Below the pieces are notes generated by a model, which ran no database searches, was not told the DNA's origin, and worked only from the letters and a program-made list of their open reading frames with translations. 64,000 nt of DNA. Origin: Desulfuromonadaceae bacterium (GTDB taxonomy: Bacteria; Desulfobacterota; Desulfuromonadia; Desulfuromonadales; Desulfuromonadaceae). Below, in pieces: positions 51,329 through 60,255 of the stretch; position 1 is the stretch's first letter, and the number at the start of each line of letters is the position of its first letter. The position numbers were made by a program, and so were the translations under genes. The DNA lies in the NCBI GenBank assembly GCA_016936455.1, contig JAFGXV010000003.1:1-64000 (forward strand). Direction: 5' to 3'.

Positions 51329-52354
51329 TCACAACAGGCGCTGCCCCCGGACCGGCTCATAATCCCTCAGCTCCAGCAAGCGCTGAATCAGGGTATTTTC
51401 GAGTTCACGCTGCACCGCCTGATTGCCGACCAGAGGGCGGATCTGCCCCCCGGCCATCATGCCGTGACCACCCGCCGTACCCAGACCGGCCACCAGTTCG
51501 CGGATGATCTTGCCCGCCTTGAGCTCTTCGCGATCAGTGCGCAGAGAAAGCACCTCTTCCTCACGCCAGTGTCCCATCCCCAGCACCAGATTCACTTCAT
51601 CCATACGCAGCAGAAAATCCGCCATTTCCGCGACGATGTCCGGATGCTCCACTTCGTAGAGATTGAACACCAGCATATCGCAGAAGATGCGGGCCGATTC
51701 CAGCGCTTTATTAAAATAACGGAAGTAGCTGCGTGGCACCTTGGCATGAGAGATATCGAACAGGATCCGGTTATTGCTCAGTGCCAGCAGATCCTGATAA
51801 GCCTTGCGATCCGGAGAAACCCAGTCGCGACCGAGGTCCTGGGTTTCCGAACGTACGGCATAAAACAGCGCCGTGGCCAGGCGGGTGTTGAGATAAATCT
51901 GCTGGGCCAGCAGATATTCATACAGAATGGTCGCGCAGGCGCCATATTCCGGCCGCACATCAAAAACCATCTGCGGTATTGCTTCGCAGTGAATCGGATG
52001 GTGATCGATCACCACATCCACCGCGACCGACGCGGGCACAGAGCTGTTGCCAAGTCCCGGCTGTCCGTCAACCATGCAAATCAGGTCAAAGCTGTGAAAA
52101 TCGATCTGCGCCAGGGGGATCAGCTCGATCTCCAGCTCCTCCACCATGGTCCGGTTTTCCCGCCGTCCGACCAGACCGCCACTGGCAATCACCGGCGCGT
52201 AACCGTTCTTCATCAGCAGCAGATGGGCCAGGGCTGACGCACTGGCCAGGGCATCCGGATCGGGATTGTCGTGGGTCACAATCAGAATCCGCCGATGCCC
52301 CTGCACCCGCTCCAGTATTTGGTCACTGATCCGCCGGGAACGTTCCAGATTCAT
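51329..52354 (-). CDS. DHH/DHHA1 phosphoesterase, NrnA-like
   Basis: This 341-residue manganese-dependent phosphoesterase has the motifs VTHDNPDPDALASASA, ICMVDGQP and the DHH motif VVIDHHPI, and the DHHA1 glycine motif GLGTAGGHGMMAGG in the C-terminal part. Similar proteins are nano-RNases that remove 2-5-nt RNA or 3'-phosphoadenosine phosphate. The two activities are not separable from the sequence. Its start overlaps the LOG-like gene by 4 bp. No signal or membrane segment is seen. Confidence 0.87.
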   Translation of the reverse strand: MNLERSRRISDQILERVQGHRRILIVTHDNPDPDALASASALAHLLLMKNGYAPVIASGGLVGRRENRTMVEELEIELIPLAQIDFHSFDLICMVDGQPGLGNSSVPASVAVDVVIDHHPIHCEAIPQMVFDVRPEYGACATILYEYLLAQQIYLNTRLATALFYAVRSETQDLGRDWVSPDRKAYQDLLALSNNRILFDISHAKVPRSYFRYFNKALESARIFCDMLVFNLYEVEHPDIVAEMADFLLRMDEVNLVLGMGHWREEEVLSLRTDREELKAGKIIRELVAGLGTAGGHGMMAGGQIRPLVGNQAVQRELENTLIQRLLELRDYEPVRGQRLL

Positions 52355-52842
52355 CGTCTCTCCCCTTCGTTGTTTTCACAGCTCAAACCGAGCACGCCGC
52401 ACAGCCCCTGAATCGCCTCGTCGACACTGGCCACCACACGGACCCCCGGCACCTGCGACCAGCTGTTGAGGGCAAAAACCGGTCTCCCCAGCTTGCAGGC
52501 AATAGCGATCTCCGACAGGGTGCCGTACTCGCCCTCCACCGCAATCACGGCCCGGGCGCTCTGCACCACCAGCACGTTGCGCGCATGCCCCAGTCCTGTC
52601 GGAATCGCCAGAGACACCCACGGGTTGGCTTCCGAGGCTTCGGAACCGGGCAAAATCCCCACCACCTCGCCGACGGACTGCCGACAGCCACGCGCGGCCG
52701 CCTCCATGATACCGCCACGTCCACCGCAGACCAGCACCAGCCCCAATGCAGCCAGCCGTTGGCCAAGGGCTTCTGCCGTCCGGCAGCCCCGTTCGCTGGC
52801 TGTACCGGCTCCAATCACCGCCACCATGGGTTGTTGCATCAC
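52351..52842 (-). CDS. LOG/TIGR00725-like nucleotide-binding protein
   Basis: This 163-residue protein has a Rossmann-like SLOG fold: VAVIGAGTASERGC at the start, LVCGGRGGIMEAAARG, then VVGILPG, AIPTGLGHARNVLVVQSA and EGEYGTLSEIAIACKLGRPV. It matches the TIGR00725 type. Relatives include cytokinin-activating LOG enzymes (which also carry a PGGxGTxxE motif, here EGEYGTLSE) and molybdenum-cofactor carrier proteins. The precise role is unknown. It overlaps the DHH gene by 4 bp. Confidence 0.83.
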   Translation of the reverse strand: MMQQPMVAVIGAGTASERGCRTAEALGQRLAALGLVLVCGGRGGIMEAAARGCRQSVGEVVGILPGSEASEANPWVSLAIPTGLGHARNVLVVQSARAVIAVEGEYGTLSEIAIACKLGRPVFALNSWSQVPGVRVVASVDEAIQGLCGVLGLSCENNEGERR

Positions 52843-52877
52843 ACCCCCTCTTGTCAGAACCCGTTGCCAGCCATCTT

Positions 52878-53597
52878 TCAGGCCAGCAAAGCCTTGATGA
52901 TCATGCGTCCCGCCAGCAGGGTGATCACCAGTTTGTAGATCCGCGCAAACAAAGCCTCCGAAACATGCGTGCGCAGCCGGGTACCCGCGTAAGACCCCAG
53001 CGTTACCGCGATCACCAGGCCGACAATCAGGGGCCAGTACGGAGAAAAGGCAAAGCCGAGCAGGCCAAAGGCAACAATTTTGACCAGATGGACAATGGTC
53101 ATCAGGGCGGAACCCGTCACCACAATCTGGTCCCGGGATAAGCCTTCACGCAGCAAAAACGGCATGTTCAGCGGGCCCGTTGCACCGACAAACAGCGTCA
53201 GAACCGCCTGAGCCAGACCGAGGGAGAAGAAGCGTCCCGGCAGCCAGAACCGGCGTTTGACCTGCGGCAGCCAGGTCATGATCAGGATAAACAGCCCCAG
53301 TGGCACCGGCAAAAAATCCGTGGGGAACCGGACCAGCAGATGGGACCCGGCAACGGTGCCAAGAGCACAGCCGGCCAGAAAGGGTCGCACCAGCGTCCAC
53401 TGGATGTGCGACAGGGCAAACAGTCCGCGGCTGATATTGCTGGCCAGTTGTGCCACACCATGCACCGGAACGATTGCCGCCACAGGCAGGGCCACCGCCA
53501 TCAGCGAGATCAACAGCAACCCGCCCCCCGCGCCGAGAATGGCCGTGATGGCGGACGAACAGAAGGATGCCCCCATCAGCCAAAAAATCTCCATCGA
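52878..53597 (-). CDS. TauE/SafE family sulfite/anion exporter-like membrane protein
   Basis: This roughly 239-residue protein has seven or eight hydrophobic segments and the TauE/SafE features: an early glycine-rich hairpin, SSAITAILGAGGGLLL, the ISRGLFALSHI region, and a second repeat with VGATGPLNMPFLL. It is an inner-membrane transporter, with the substrate unassigned (sulfite, sulfoacetate or other organic anions are known in the family). ATG 53597 is preferred, with GGAG upstream; ATG 53621 is the alternative. It lies 32 bp after the ClC gene. Confidence 0.88.
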   Translation of the reverse strand, partial: SMEIFWLMGASFCSSAITAILGAGGGLLLISLMAVALPVAAIVPVHGVAQLASNISRGLFALSHIQWTLVRPFLAGCALGTVAGSHLLVRFPTDFLPVPLGLFILIMTWLPQVKRRFWLPGRFFSLGLAQAVLTLFVGATGPLNMPFLLREGLSRDQIVVTGSALMTIVHLVKIVAFGLLGFAFSPYWPLIVGLVIAVTLGSYAGTRLRTHVSEALFARIYKLVITLLAGRMIIKALLA

Positions 53598-53629
53598 CTT
53601 GCTCCGAAAAATGAACGGCACGCTGTCGT

Positions 53630-55375
53630 CTACGTGGTGACGCCGACCTTGAGCACATTCTGGTTATAGGCCTGAATCAGCCCGCTTTTCTTCAGGATGC
53701 CGAGCACGCGTCCCCGATCGTCCGCGGACACCACCGGCAGCGTCGAGATATGGCGACCCTCGAACAGTTCAAAAGCACTCTCCAGATTCTGTTCGGGGGT
53801 GATGGTGATCACCTGACGGGTCATGATCTCCGAGGCCAGCACCAGCGCTCCCAGCTCGCCCATCTCGTTCAGGCAAACGCGCAGATCGCTCATGGACAGC
53901 ATGCCCACCATGCGATTCTCCCTGTTGACCACCACGAAATGGGGATAGGCGCTCTCTTGGGCCAGATCGACCAGCTTGCCCAGGGGCATGCCTTCATGCA
54001 CCTGCTCAAATGAATGCTCCATGTAATCGGCGACGCGCAACGAACGCAGCAGGTTGATATCGCGGCCGCGCACGATCTTTACCCCCTTGCGCACCAGACG
54101 CGTTTCGTAAATCGACAGCCCGTAGCCGCCCTGCACCACCAGCAGGCTGGCGATACAGCTGGTCATCAGCGGCAGAATGATTTCGAAATTGTAGGTCAGT
54201 TCGAAAATGGTGAAAATGGCCGTAATGGGCGCCAGAGTGGTCCCGCTGACCATGGCGGCCATCCCGACCAAGGCATACAGGGAGGCCGGTGCCGTGGCGC
54301 CGGGAAATACCAGCTCCAGCACCGCACCGCACAGGCCACCCAGCAGACCGCCCAGCACCAGAGACGGCGCAAAAATACCGCCCGAGAAGCCGGCACCGAC
54401 GGACAACGCCGTGGCCAGCCACTTGGCGAGCAGAATCAACAGCATCGCCAGCGGCAGCAGCTGGTCGGTCAGCACCTGATTCATGGTCGGATAGCCAACG
54501 CTGAGGACCTGGGGAAACTGCAGGGCAATCAGCCCGACCAGCACCCCACCCACGGCCGGGCGCCAGATCGGTGCCACGCCAAGCCGCTGAAAACCATCCT
54601 CCACCCAGGAAATGGTGCGAATGAAACCGATAGCCAGCACGCCGGCCAACAGACCGAGAACAAAATAAGCGGGAATTTCCCAATAGCTTTGCAACCGGAA
54701 CAGGGGCACCACAAAAGCCGGCAGCGAACCGAGGAAGTGATGGGACACCATAGTCGCTGTCACAGCGGAAACAGCAATCTGGCTCAAGTAATTGACCTGG
54801 AAATCCACCAGAATGATTTCGGCGGCGAACAACATGCCGGCCATGGGCGCATTGAAGGTTGCTGCAATACCGGCGGCCGCACCGCAAGCCAGAAATACCC
54901 GCTTCCACTCGGCCGACAGTTTCAGCCACTGCGCCAGGGAGGAACCAACGGAAGCGCCCATATGCACCACCGGGCCCTCCCGCCCCACCGAGGCACCGCA
55001 GCTTAACGACAGCACCGTCGCAAACATCTTGCACAGAGTCGTGCGGTGGCGGATGTTGCCCTCGCGCACCACCACTGCCTCGATCACCTCCGGCACCCCG
55101 GCACCCCGGGTTTCCGGCGCCCAGCGGCTGACAAAGGGACCGAGCAGCAGACCACCGGCGACAGGGATGACGACCACGGCATACCAGGGCAGACGATGAA
55201 CAGCCGCAATCAGATCGTAGCTCTCCCCCCAGACCAGCGCCGTGCCTTTGAGCAGCAGGAAGCGAAACGCCACGGCCAGCGCGCCCGTGCTCAGACCGAT
55301 GAGCGCCGCCACCAGCAGCAACAGCACCATGCGCTGGGTGTGGCTACGGCTGCGGGCCGAGAGCCCGTCAGCCAT
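53630..55375 (-). CDS. ClC-type chloride channel/transporter with CBS domains
   Basis: This 581-residue membrane protein has the ClC core (about 1-430): RGAGVPEVIEAV in place of GSGIPE, the gating-glutamate loop GREGPVVHMGASVGS, FNAPMAGMLFAAE, and GGIFAPSLVLGG with anion-site residues. Two CBS domains follow (about 450-575), likely regulatory and nucleotide-binding. It is an inner-membrane chloride channel or H+/Cl- exchanger; the two modes are not decided here. ATG 55375 is chosen, with GGGAG upstream, while the open frame continues to 55780 inside queH. It overlaps the queH 3' end by 8 bp. Confidence 0.92.
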   Translation of the reverse strand: MADGLSARSRSHTQRMVLLLLVAALIGLSTGALAVAFRFLLLKGTALVWGESYDLIAAVHRLPWYAVVVIPVAGGLLLGPFVSRWAPETRGAGVPEVIEAVVVREGNIRHRTTLCKMFATVLSLSCGASVGREGPVVHMGASVGSSLAQWLKLSAEWKRVFLACGAAAGIAATFNAPMAGMLFAAEIILVDFQVNYLSQIAVSAVTATMVSHHFLGSLPAFVVPLFRLQSYWEIPAYFVLGLLAGVLAIGFIRTISWVEDGFQRLGVAPIWRPAVGGVLVGLIALQFPQVLSVGYPTMNQVLTDQLLPLAMLLILLAKWLATALSVGAGFSGGIFAPSLVLGGLLGGLCGAVLELVFPGATAPASLYALVGMAAMVSGTTLAPITAIFTIFELTYNFEIILPLMTSCIASLLVVQGGYGLSIYETRLVRKGVKIVRGRDINLLRSLRVADYMEHSFEQVHEGMPLGKLVDLAQESAYPHFVVVNRENRMVGMLSMSDLRVCLNEMGELGALVLASEIMTRQVITITPEQNLESAFELFEGRHISTLPVVSADDRGRVLGILKKSGLIQAYNQNVLKVGVTT

Positions 55376-56015
55376 GAGTCGGGCTCCCCGCCTTCTCGCG
55401 CGCGGCCCGCCGGGCCGCACTCTGCTGGCGTGAGAAGGTACAGCCACAGTAGTTCTGGCGATAAAACCCGTATCGCCGCGACAATTCCAGACTGCGCTGG
55501 AAACCGCCGCCCTTCTTGAAATTGGCGGCAAAAAAAACGAGGCCATAGCGGCGGGCGATGGCGGCACCAAGACGATTGATCTTGTCCGCCCGCTTGTGGG
55601 GGGAAATGGAGAGCACCGTGGTAAAGACGTCGAAGCCCTGCCGGGCGGCCTGCTGCGCGGTCCGCTCCAGCCGCAGGCGGTAGCAGCGCGTGCAGCGCCG
55701 CCCTTTTTCCGGCTGCCGTTCCAGTCCGTGGACCGCCGCCAGCCAGAGGGCCGGCTCATAGGCAGGCACCTGCAGCGCAATGTCTAAGTCCCTGCACCAG
55801 CGCTGCAGCTCATCACGGCGCTGCTCGTATTCGCGACGCGGATGGATGTTGGCGTTGTCGAACAGAATGGTGATATCAAACTGCCGCTGCAGCTGCTCGA
55901 CCACCGAGCTGCTGCAGGGCGCACAGCAGGCATGCAGCAGCAGCCGCGCCTTTCCCGGAACGCCCCCGGCATCCTCGTCGTTCCGGTTGTCTGTTGGTGA
56001 AGGCCCCATCGACAT
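55368..56015 (-). CDS. queH: Epoxyqueuosine reductase QueH
   Basis: This 215-residue enzyme reduces epoxyqueuosine to queuosine in tRNA. The two cysteine pairs are visible: LLLHACCAPCSSSVVEQL at the start and RRCTRCYRLRLERTA in the middle. ISPHKRADKINRLG and FAANFKKGGGFQRSLELS match QueH, and a further cysteine pair ends in YCGCTFS. ATG 56015 is chosen, as AGGGAG lies upstream; the frame is open to 56126 across the divergent lpxH start. It probably heads an operon with the ClC and TauE genes. Confidence 0.93.
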   Translation of the reverse strand: MSMGPSPTDNRNDEDAGGVPGKARLLLHACCAPCSSSVVEQLQRQFDITILFDNANIHPRREYEQRRDELQRWCRDLDIALQVPAYEPALWLAAVHGLERQPEKGRRCTRCYRLRLERTAQQAARQGFDVFTTVLSISPHKRADKINRLGAAIARRYGLVFFAANFKKGGGFQRSLELSRRYGFYRQNYCGCTFSRQQSAARRAAREKAGSPTHG

Positions 56016-56091
56016 CCGTATTCTCCCTGCTTTTGACTCGCGGCGCAGCGCGCGGTTGCTCCGGCCGGCCGGCCCTGCTATAGTGACGTCC

Positions 56092-56841
56092 ATGAAAGAT
56101 CTCTTCCTAGCCGACGCCCACCTCAAAGACCCAGCCGCTCCGGCCTACCGCCACCTGCTCGACTTCCTCGATGAGCAACACGGCCAGTTGCGCACCCTGG
56201 TACTGCTCGGCGACATCTTCGAATTCTGGGTTGGCTACCGCAGCTGCGTGTTCAGCGCCTACCTGCCCGTGCTGCAACGGCTGCAACGCCTGCATGAACA
56301 AGGCACCCGGCTGGTCGTGGTCGAAGGCAACCATGATTTTCACCTGGGGCCATTCTTCCGTGACAGCCTGCAAGCCACCATCATCCCGAACCGGGGGCGG
56401 CTGGAACTTGACGGCTGCGCCATCCATCTGGAGCATGGGGATCTGATCAACGCCGACCAAGGCTACTTGTGGCTGCGCCGTTTTTTCCGCAGCAGGCTGG
56501 CGCGTGGTCTGATCCGTATCCTCCCCCCCGATGTCACCTGGCACATCGGTGAAGTCCTCGGCAACGGCAGCCGGCGCCGTCATCACCAGCACGACGACCA
56601 CAGCCGCAGCAAGCGACTCCCCCAGACAGCCCTGCGTAGCCAGGCCGAGCAGGCCTTTGCCAAGGGCTGCCGGGCCTTTCTGTGCGGACACTTTCATCAC
56701 AGCTGGCAACAAACCCTCCGCGTCAACCAGCAGTCCTGTGAGCTACTGGTGGTAGGCGACTGGGGCACCGACGGCAGCTATGTCGAGTTGTGCGACGGGC
56801 AGTTCCTGCCGAAACAGTACCGCCCTGGAGACTGGCCTTAA
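56092..56841 (+). CDS. lpxH: UDP-2,3-diacylglucosamine diphosphatase-like hydrolase (LpxH-like)
   Basis: This 249-residue calcineurin-type phosphoesterase fits LpxH or close relatives, which remove UMP from UDP-2,3-diacylglucosamine in lipid A synthesis at the inner membrane. Metal motifs: DLFLADAHL, LLGDIFEFWVG, VEGNHDFHLG, LEHGDLINADQGYLWLRR and CGHFHH. ATG 56092 is chosen by homology. An in-frame GTG at 56083 is possible; a Shine-Dalgarno is not evident. Other lipid A genes are absent from the window, so an LpxH-like variant with another substrate cannot be excluded. Confidence 0.85.
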   Translation: MKDLFLADAHLKDPAAPAYRHLLDFLDEQHGQLRTLVLLGDIFEFWVGYRSCVFSAYLPVLQRLQRLHEQGTRLVVVEGNHDFHLGPFFRDSLQATIIPNRGRLELDGCAIHLEHGDLINADQGYLWLRRFFRSRLARGLIRILPPDVTWHIGEVLGNGSRRRHHQHDDHSRSKRLPQTALRSQAEQAFAKGCRAFLCGHFHHSWQQTLRVNQQSCELLVVGDWGTDGSYVELCDGQFLPKQYRPGDWP

Positions 56842-56929
56842 ACGCTCCCATAAGCTGCGTTTTTCACCGGCGGACCGCCCGGTCTTACCCTACGCCATTG
56901 CGGCTGATAACGCACCCTGACGGCGATGG

Positions 56930-58375
56930 CTACAACAGCGTTTCCGCGGCCACAGCCTCGACAGTCTGCGCGGCCATCGTTTCCGGCAGGACGATCTCAT
57001 TGCGCTGGCCGACGAGAATGGTCAGCTGCTGCCGGGGATGAAGATAGCGTCGCGCCACCCGCTGCACATCCTCAGCCGTCACGGCGGCGATGCGTTCGCG
57101 ATAACGCTGCAGGTAATCCGCCGGGTAAGCAAAATGATCCTGCACCATCACCCGTTCAACCAGTTGCTGCACATTGGCAAAGGTAAACACAAACGAGTTG
57201 ATCTGGCTCTGTTTAGCCAGCGCCAGATCTTCCTCGCTGACCGGCTCCTCGCGCATCCGCTCCATGGCCTGCTGGAACAATTCAAGAACCTGCGCAACAC
57301 TGGCGTTTTTGGTCTCGCAACCGGCTACGAACGGACCGGGCAGCCGCCGGCCAACGGAAAACCACGAATAGACGGAATAGGCCAGACCACGGTTGGAACG
57401 GATCTCGCGCATCAGTCGCGAATTGAACCCGCCACCACCCAGGATATAGTTCATCACCTGGACAGCATAGAGATCGGGGTTGTCGATTTTGATGCCGCGC
57501 TCTGTCAGCAAGATGGTGGTCTGCGGCAGGGGACGATCGATCACGACGGTTCCCGCCACCAAAGATCCGGTCAGCTCGGGAACAGCAACCGTCTGCGCGA
57601 CCTGCTGCCAAGGCTCCAGCTGCGCGGCCAGCAACTGCCGTAACTGCGTCGCCTCCACGTCGCCGGACACGGCGATGCGCACATTGGCCGGGCCGAAGTA
57701 GCGCGCATGAAAGGCCTGCACATCCTCGCGCGTCAGAGCGGAAACCGTGGCCACGGTCGGCGGATGCCCGAGAGGATGGCAAGCATAGAGCCGGCGCATC
57801 ATCAGCTGGTTGGCCAAAGCCCCGGGTTGTTCGATGCGCCGCCGCACCTGCTCCAGCAGCTGCTCGCGTGCCAGTTCGAACCGCTCGGTCTCGAAAGCCG
57901 GCTGCTCCAGCAGCGCAAACAGCAGCTCCAACGCGCGCGGCAGCTCTTCGGCCAGAACGGACAGGTGCAGCTGAATGGTGTAGGGCCCGCTTTCGACCGA
58001 GAGATCGGCGGCCAAACGTTCCAGTTCGCGATCCACCTCGGCGGCACGGAGGTGCCGGCTGCCCCCGGAACGCAGCAGCTGGGCGACCAGCTCGGACAAA
58101 CCACTTTTTCCGGCCGGATCAGCCACGTTGCCAACGCCCACCAGCAGGGTCAGATCGACAAGCGGCAATTCATTGTCACGCTGGAAATAGACCGGAATCT
58201 CAAGGCCATCCGCTCTTTTCAGGTCAAGCCGCTTCGGCAGGACCATTTCCCAGCTCAGGGGGGAGAACACCAGATCATCCGGCCGTTTTTCCGCCTCGGC
58301 CGCGCCGGCCAGAAACGGGATCGCCATCACCAGCAGCAGAACCGAATAAACCCCGCCACAAAACAGTCTGCGCAT
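56930..58375 (-). CDS. M16 family peptidase-like protein lacking the zinc motif
   Basis: This 481-residue exported protein has a signal peptide (about 1-25) and the M16 (insulinase) fold. At the place of the zinc motif HxxEH it reads GLSELVAQ, so it cannot bind zinc in the normal way. The C-terminal M16 domain with NYILGGGGFNSRLMREIRS is present. It probably acts as the non-catalytic half of a heterodimer with the product of the upstream gene, as in mitochondrial processing peptidase and PqqF-like pairs. Its ATG shares an A with the TAA of that gene. Confidence 0.9.
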   Translation of the reverse strand: MRRLFCGGVYSVLLLVMAIPFLAGAAEAEKRPDDLVFSPLSWEMVLPKRLDLKRADGLEIPVYFQRDNELPLVDLTLLVGVGNVADPAGKSGLSELVAQLLRSGGSRHLRAAEVDRELERLAADLSVESGPYTIQLHLSVLAEELPRALELLFALLEQPAFETERFELAREQLLEQVRRRIEQPGALANQLMMRRLYACHPLGHPPTVATVSALTREDVQAFHARYFGPANVRIAVSGDVEATQLRQLLAAQLEPWQQVAQTVAVPELTGSLVAGTVVIDRPLPQTTILLTERGIKIDNPDLYAVQVMNYILGGGGFNSRLMREIRSNRGLAYSVYSWFSVGRRLPGPFVAGCETKNASVAQVLELFQQAMERMREEPVSEEDLALAKQSQINSFVFTFANVQQLVERVMVQDHFAYPADYLQRYRERIAAVTAEDVQRVARRYLHPRQQLTILVGQRNEIVLPETMAAQTVEAVAAETLL

Positions 58376-59892
58376 TAGTGCACCTCCCGAACCAGCTCGA
58401 TCACCGTTCGATTCTGCGCCGTGAGCCAGCGGCTGGCCGCCTGTTGGAGATCAGCAGCCGTCAACCGCGCGATCTGGCTGTCGTACTGAGCCAGGTAGCG
58501 CCAATCCCCGGCCACCACCTGAAAATGGGTCAACATGCCCGCCATACCACGATCCGTCTGCAGATGCCGCAGGCGATCGGCACGCAACCGTTTACGGGCG
58601 CGCTCCAGATCGGCCGGTTCCAGCGCTTCGGTCTTGACCAATTCCAGTTCGCGGTACAGGGCCTGTTCAACCTCCGCCACCGTATGAGGAACGCGGGGGG
58701 TAATCTGCAGGACAAACAGATTGCTGTAGCGGGCTCCGGGTGCACCGTAGGCCTCTATCGAAGTCGCCAGTTTCTGCTCCAGCACCAGGGTCCGATAGAG
58801 ACGGGACGTTGGGCCCTGGGTCAGCAGCAGACCCAGGAGGTCGAAGGCATAATCATCCACATCAGGCAGAGTCGGCTTGTGCCAGGCCACCAGGAACTGA
58901 GATTCGGCATCGAACAGAACCTGTGCCCGTCGCTCGCCGTTCTGCGTCGGCTCGACGGCCGTGACGGCAGGAACCCGCTCTCCGGGCGCTATGTCGCCGA
59001 AATAGCGCTCGACCAGCGCCCGGGCCTGCCCGGCCTCCACATCCCCCACCAGGGCAATGGTGGTATTGACCGGGGTATAATAGCGGTGCAAGAAATCGGC
59101 GGTCTGCTCCTTGGTCAGCGCCGCGATGTCCGAGTGCCAGCCAATAACCGGATGGCGGTAGGGATGAACTCGGAACGCCGTGGACAGTAGGGCCTCGTAG
59201 AGCATGCCTGAAGGCTTGCTCTCATAGGAGCGACGACGTTCTTCCTGGATCACCTCTTTTTCCGTATAAAACTCGCGCAACACAGCATTGCGCATACGAT
59301 CCGCCTCCAGCGACACCCACAGCTCCAAACGGTTAGCCGGAAGGGAAACCTGATAGGTGGTCAGGTCTTTGCCGGTAAAGGCATTGAAGCCGACGCCGCC
59401 GTGACGCGCGTAGATGCGGGAAAACTCGTCTTTGACCAGCAAACAGCGATGCTCCTGCTGCAAGGACTGCAACCGCTCCACCAGTTCCTGCTCCCGCTGC
59501 GGGCAAAAAGGGACCTGCTGGCGGCAGGTCGTCAGCTGGGTGACGGTCTCATCAATCTGATGCAGCAGCGACTGCTCCGCAACATAGTCCAGCGTGCCGA
59601 TGGTCTGCGTGCCCTTGAAACGCATATGTTCAAGCAGATGAGCGATGCCGCGGTTGTTCTCCTGTTCATCCACGGAGCCGACGCCAATGGTCATATAAGC
59701 GGTAAAAGTCGGCGCGCTGTGGCGTTCAACCACCAGCAGGGTCAGTCCGTTGTCCAGCCTGAATTCCTGAACCTTCTCTTCCAGCGGCGCGGCCGCCTGG
59801 GCCGGAACCGTCCACCCCAGAACGAGGACAAGTAACAGCACAGACATCAGGCCACGGAGCACCGCCCCAGCGAAAACTGCTCGGATCATCAT
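58375..59892 (-). CDS. M16 family zinc metallopeptidase, catalytic subunit
   Basis: This 505-residue exported peptidase has a signal peptide (about 1-34, ending AQA) and the inverted zinc motif H85-L-L-E88-H89. A third zinc glutamate is expected downstream, past an insert of about 60 residues rich in Q and E (coiled-coil-like) that follows the motif. FNAFTGKDLTTYQVSLP and EERRRSYESKPSGMLYEALL are typical. ATG 59892 follows AAAGGAAG; the frame is open to 59925. The next gene encodes the zinc-less partner, coupled by a TAATG overlap. Periplasmic peptide or precursor cleavage is the likely role. Confidence 0.92.
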   Translation of the reverse strand: MMIRAVFAGAVLRGLMSVLLLVLVLGWTVPAQAAAPLEEKVQEFRLDNGLTLLVVERHSAPTFTAYMTIGVGSVDEQENNRGIAHLLEHMRFKGTQTIGTLDYVAEQSLLHQIDETVTQLTTCRQQVPFCPQREQELVERLQSLQQEHRCLLVKDEFSRIYARHGGVGFNAFTGKDLTTYQVSLPANRLELWVSLEADRMRNAVLREFYTEKEVIQEERRRSYESKPSGMLYEALLSTAFRVHPYRHPVIGWHSDIAALTKEQTADFLHRYYTPVNTTIALVGDVEAGQARALVERYFGDIAPGERVPAVTAVEPTQNGERRAQVLFDAESQFLVAWHKPTLPDVDDYAFDLLGLLLTQGPTSRLYRTLVLEQKLATSIEAYGAPGARYSNLFVLQITPRVPHTVAEVEQALYRELELVKTEALEPADLERARKRLRADRLRHLQTDRGMAGMLTHFQVVAGDWRYLAQYDSQIARLTAADLQQAASRWLTAQNRTVIELVREVH

Positions 59893-60020
59893 CGATTCTT
59901 CCTTTGGTACAAACTGCGACAGCAAAAATACAACATGGCCAGCTTACCACAGAGCAGGGTGTGATGAAAAATGGAATGAATCGGAACATTTTGCAGACAG
60001 AATTGACAGGATCGCGCGAG

Positions 60021-60062
60021 AAAATAAAAAAGCCCTGTTCCGGAGGAGGGTTGGAACAGGGC
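60021..60062 (-). terminator. Terminator of the candidate small RNA
   Basis: GCCCTGTTCC (complement of 60053-60062) pairs with GGAACAGGGC (complement of 60032-60041), 10 bp. The 11-nt loop is C-rich (AACCCTCCTCC) and a T-tract follows on the minus strand. Confidence 0.9.
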
Positions 60063-60171
60063 GGTCAGGCTTCAAGGGGAAGAAGCCTGTTGTTGCTGAC
60101 AGATAACTGTCGTGGCTTAGCAACAAATATGGTGCCGGAACGAAAAGCTGAAGGACCTTTCAAACCAGCGT
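60025..60171 (-). ncRNA. Candidate small RNA with C-rich loops
   Basis: This 363-bp gap between the M16 gene and the response regulator gene holds no plausible protein gene. On the minus strand it has a promoter and then three hairpins. The first is TTGTTGCT paired with AGCAACAA (60090-60097 with 60119-60126), with an inner GACAG-CTGTC stem closing on a UUAU loop and a 7-nt bulge. The second is CAGGCTTC paired with GAAGCCTG (60066-60073 with 60082-60089), loop UUCCCCUU. The third is the terminator, loop AACCCUCCUCC. The C-rich loops are complementary to Shine-Dalgarno sequences. Function is inferred; no target was tested. Length is about 147 nt. Confidence 0.55.
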
Positions 60172-60177
60172 GACAAC

Positions 60178-60206
60178 ACTATAAACAAAATCGAAAAATT
60201 CAACAA
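60178..60206 (-). promoter_or_regulatory. Candidate promoter of the small RNA
   Basis: TTGTTG (complement of 60201-60206) and TATAGT (complement of 60178-60183) are 17 bp apart. The predicted start is near 60171. Confidence 0.55.
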
Positions 60207-60255
60207 GCCTAAATTTTTTTATTCACGATGAAGCGACAACGCCCCGCCATGACGG

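Noticed and set aside
55376-55780. Long N-terminal extension of the ClC protein.
   Set aside because: It overlaps queH and lacks transmembrane or family features; ATG 55375 has a Shine-Dalgarno.
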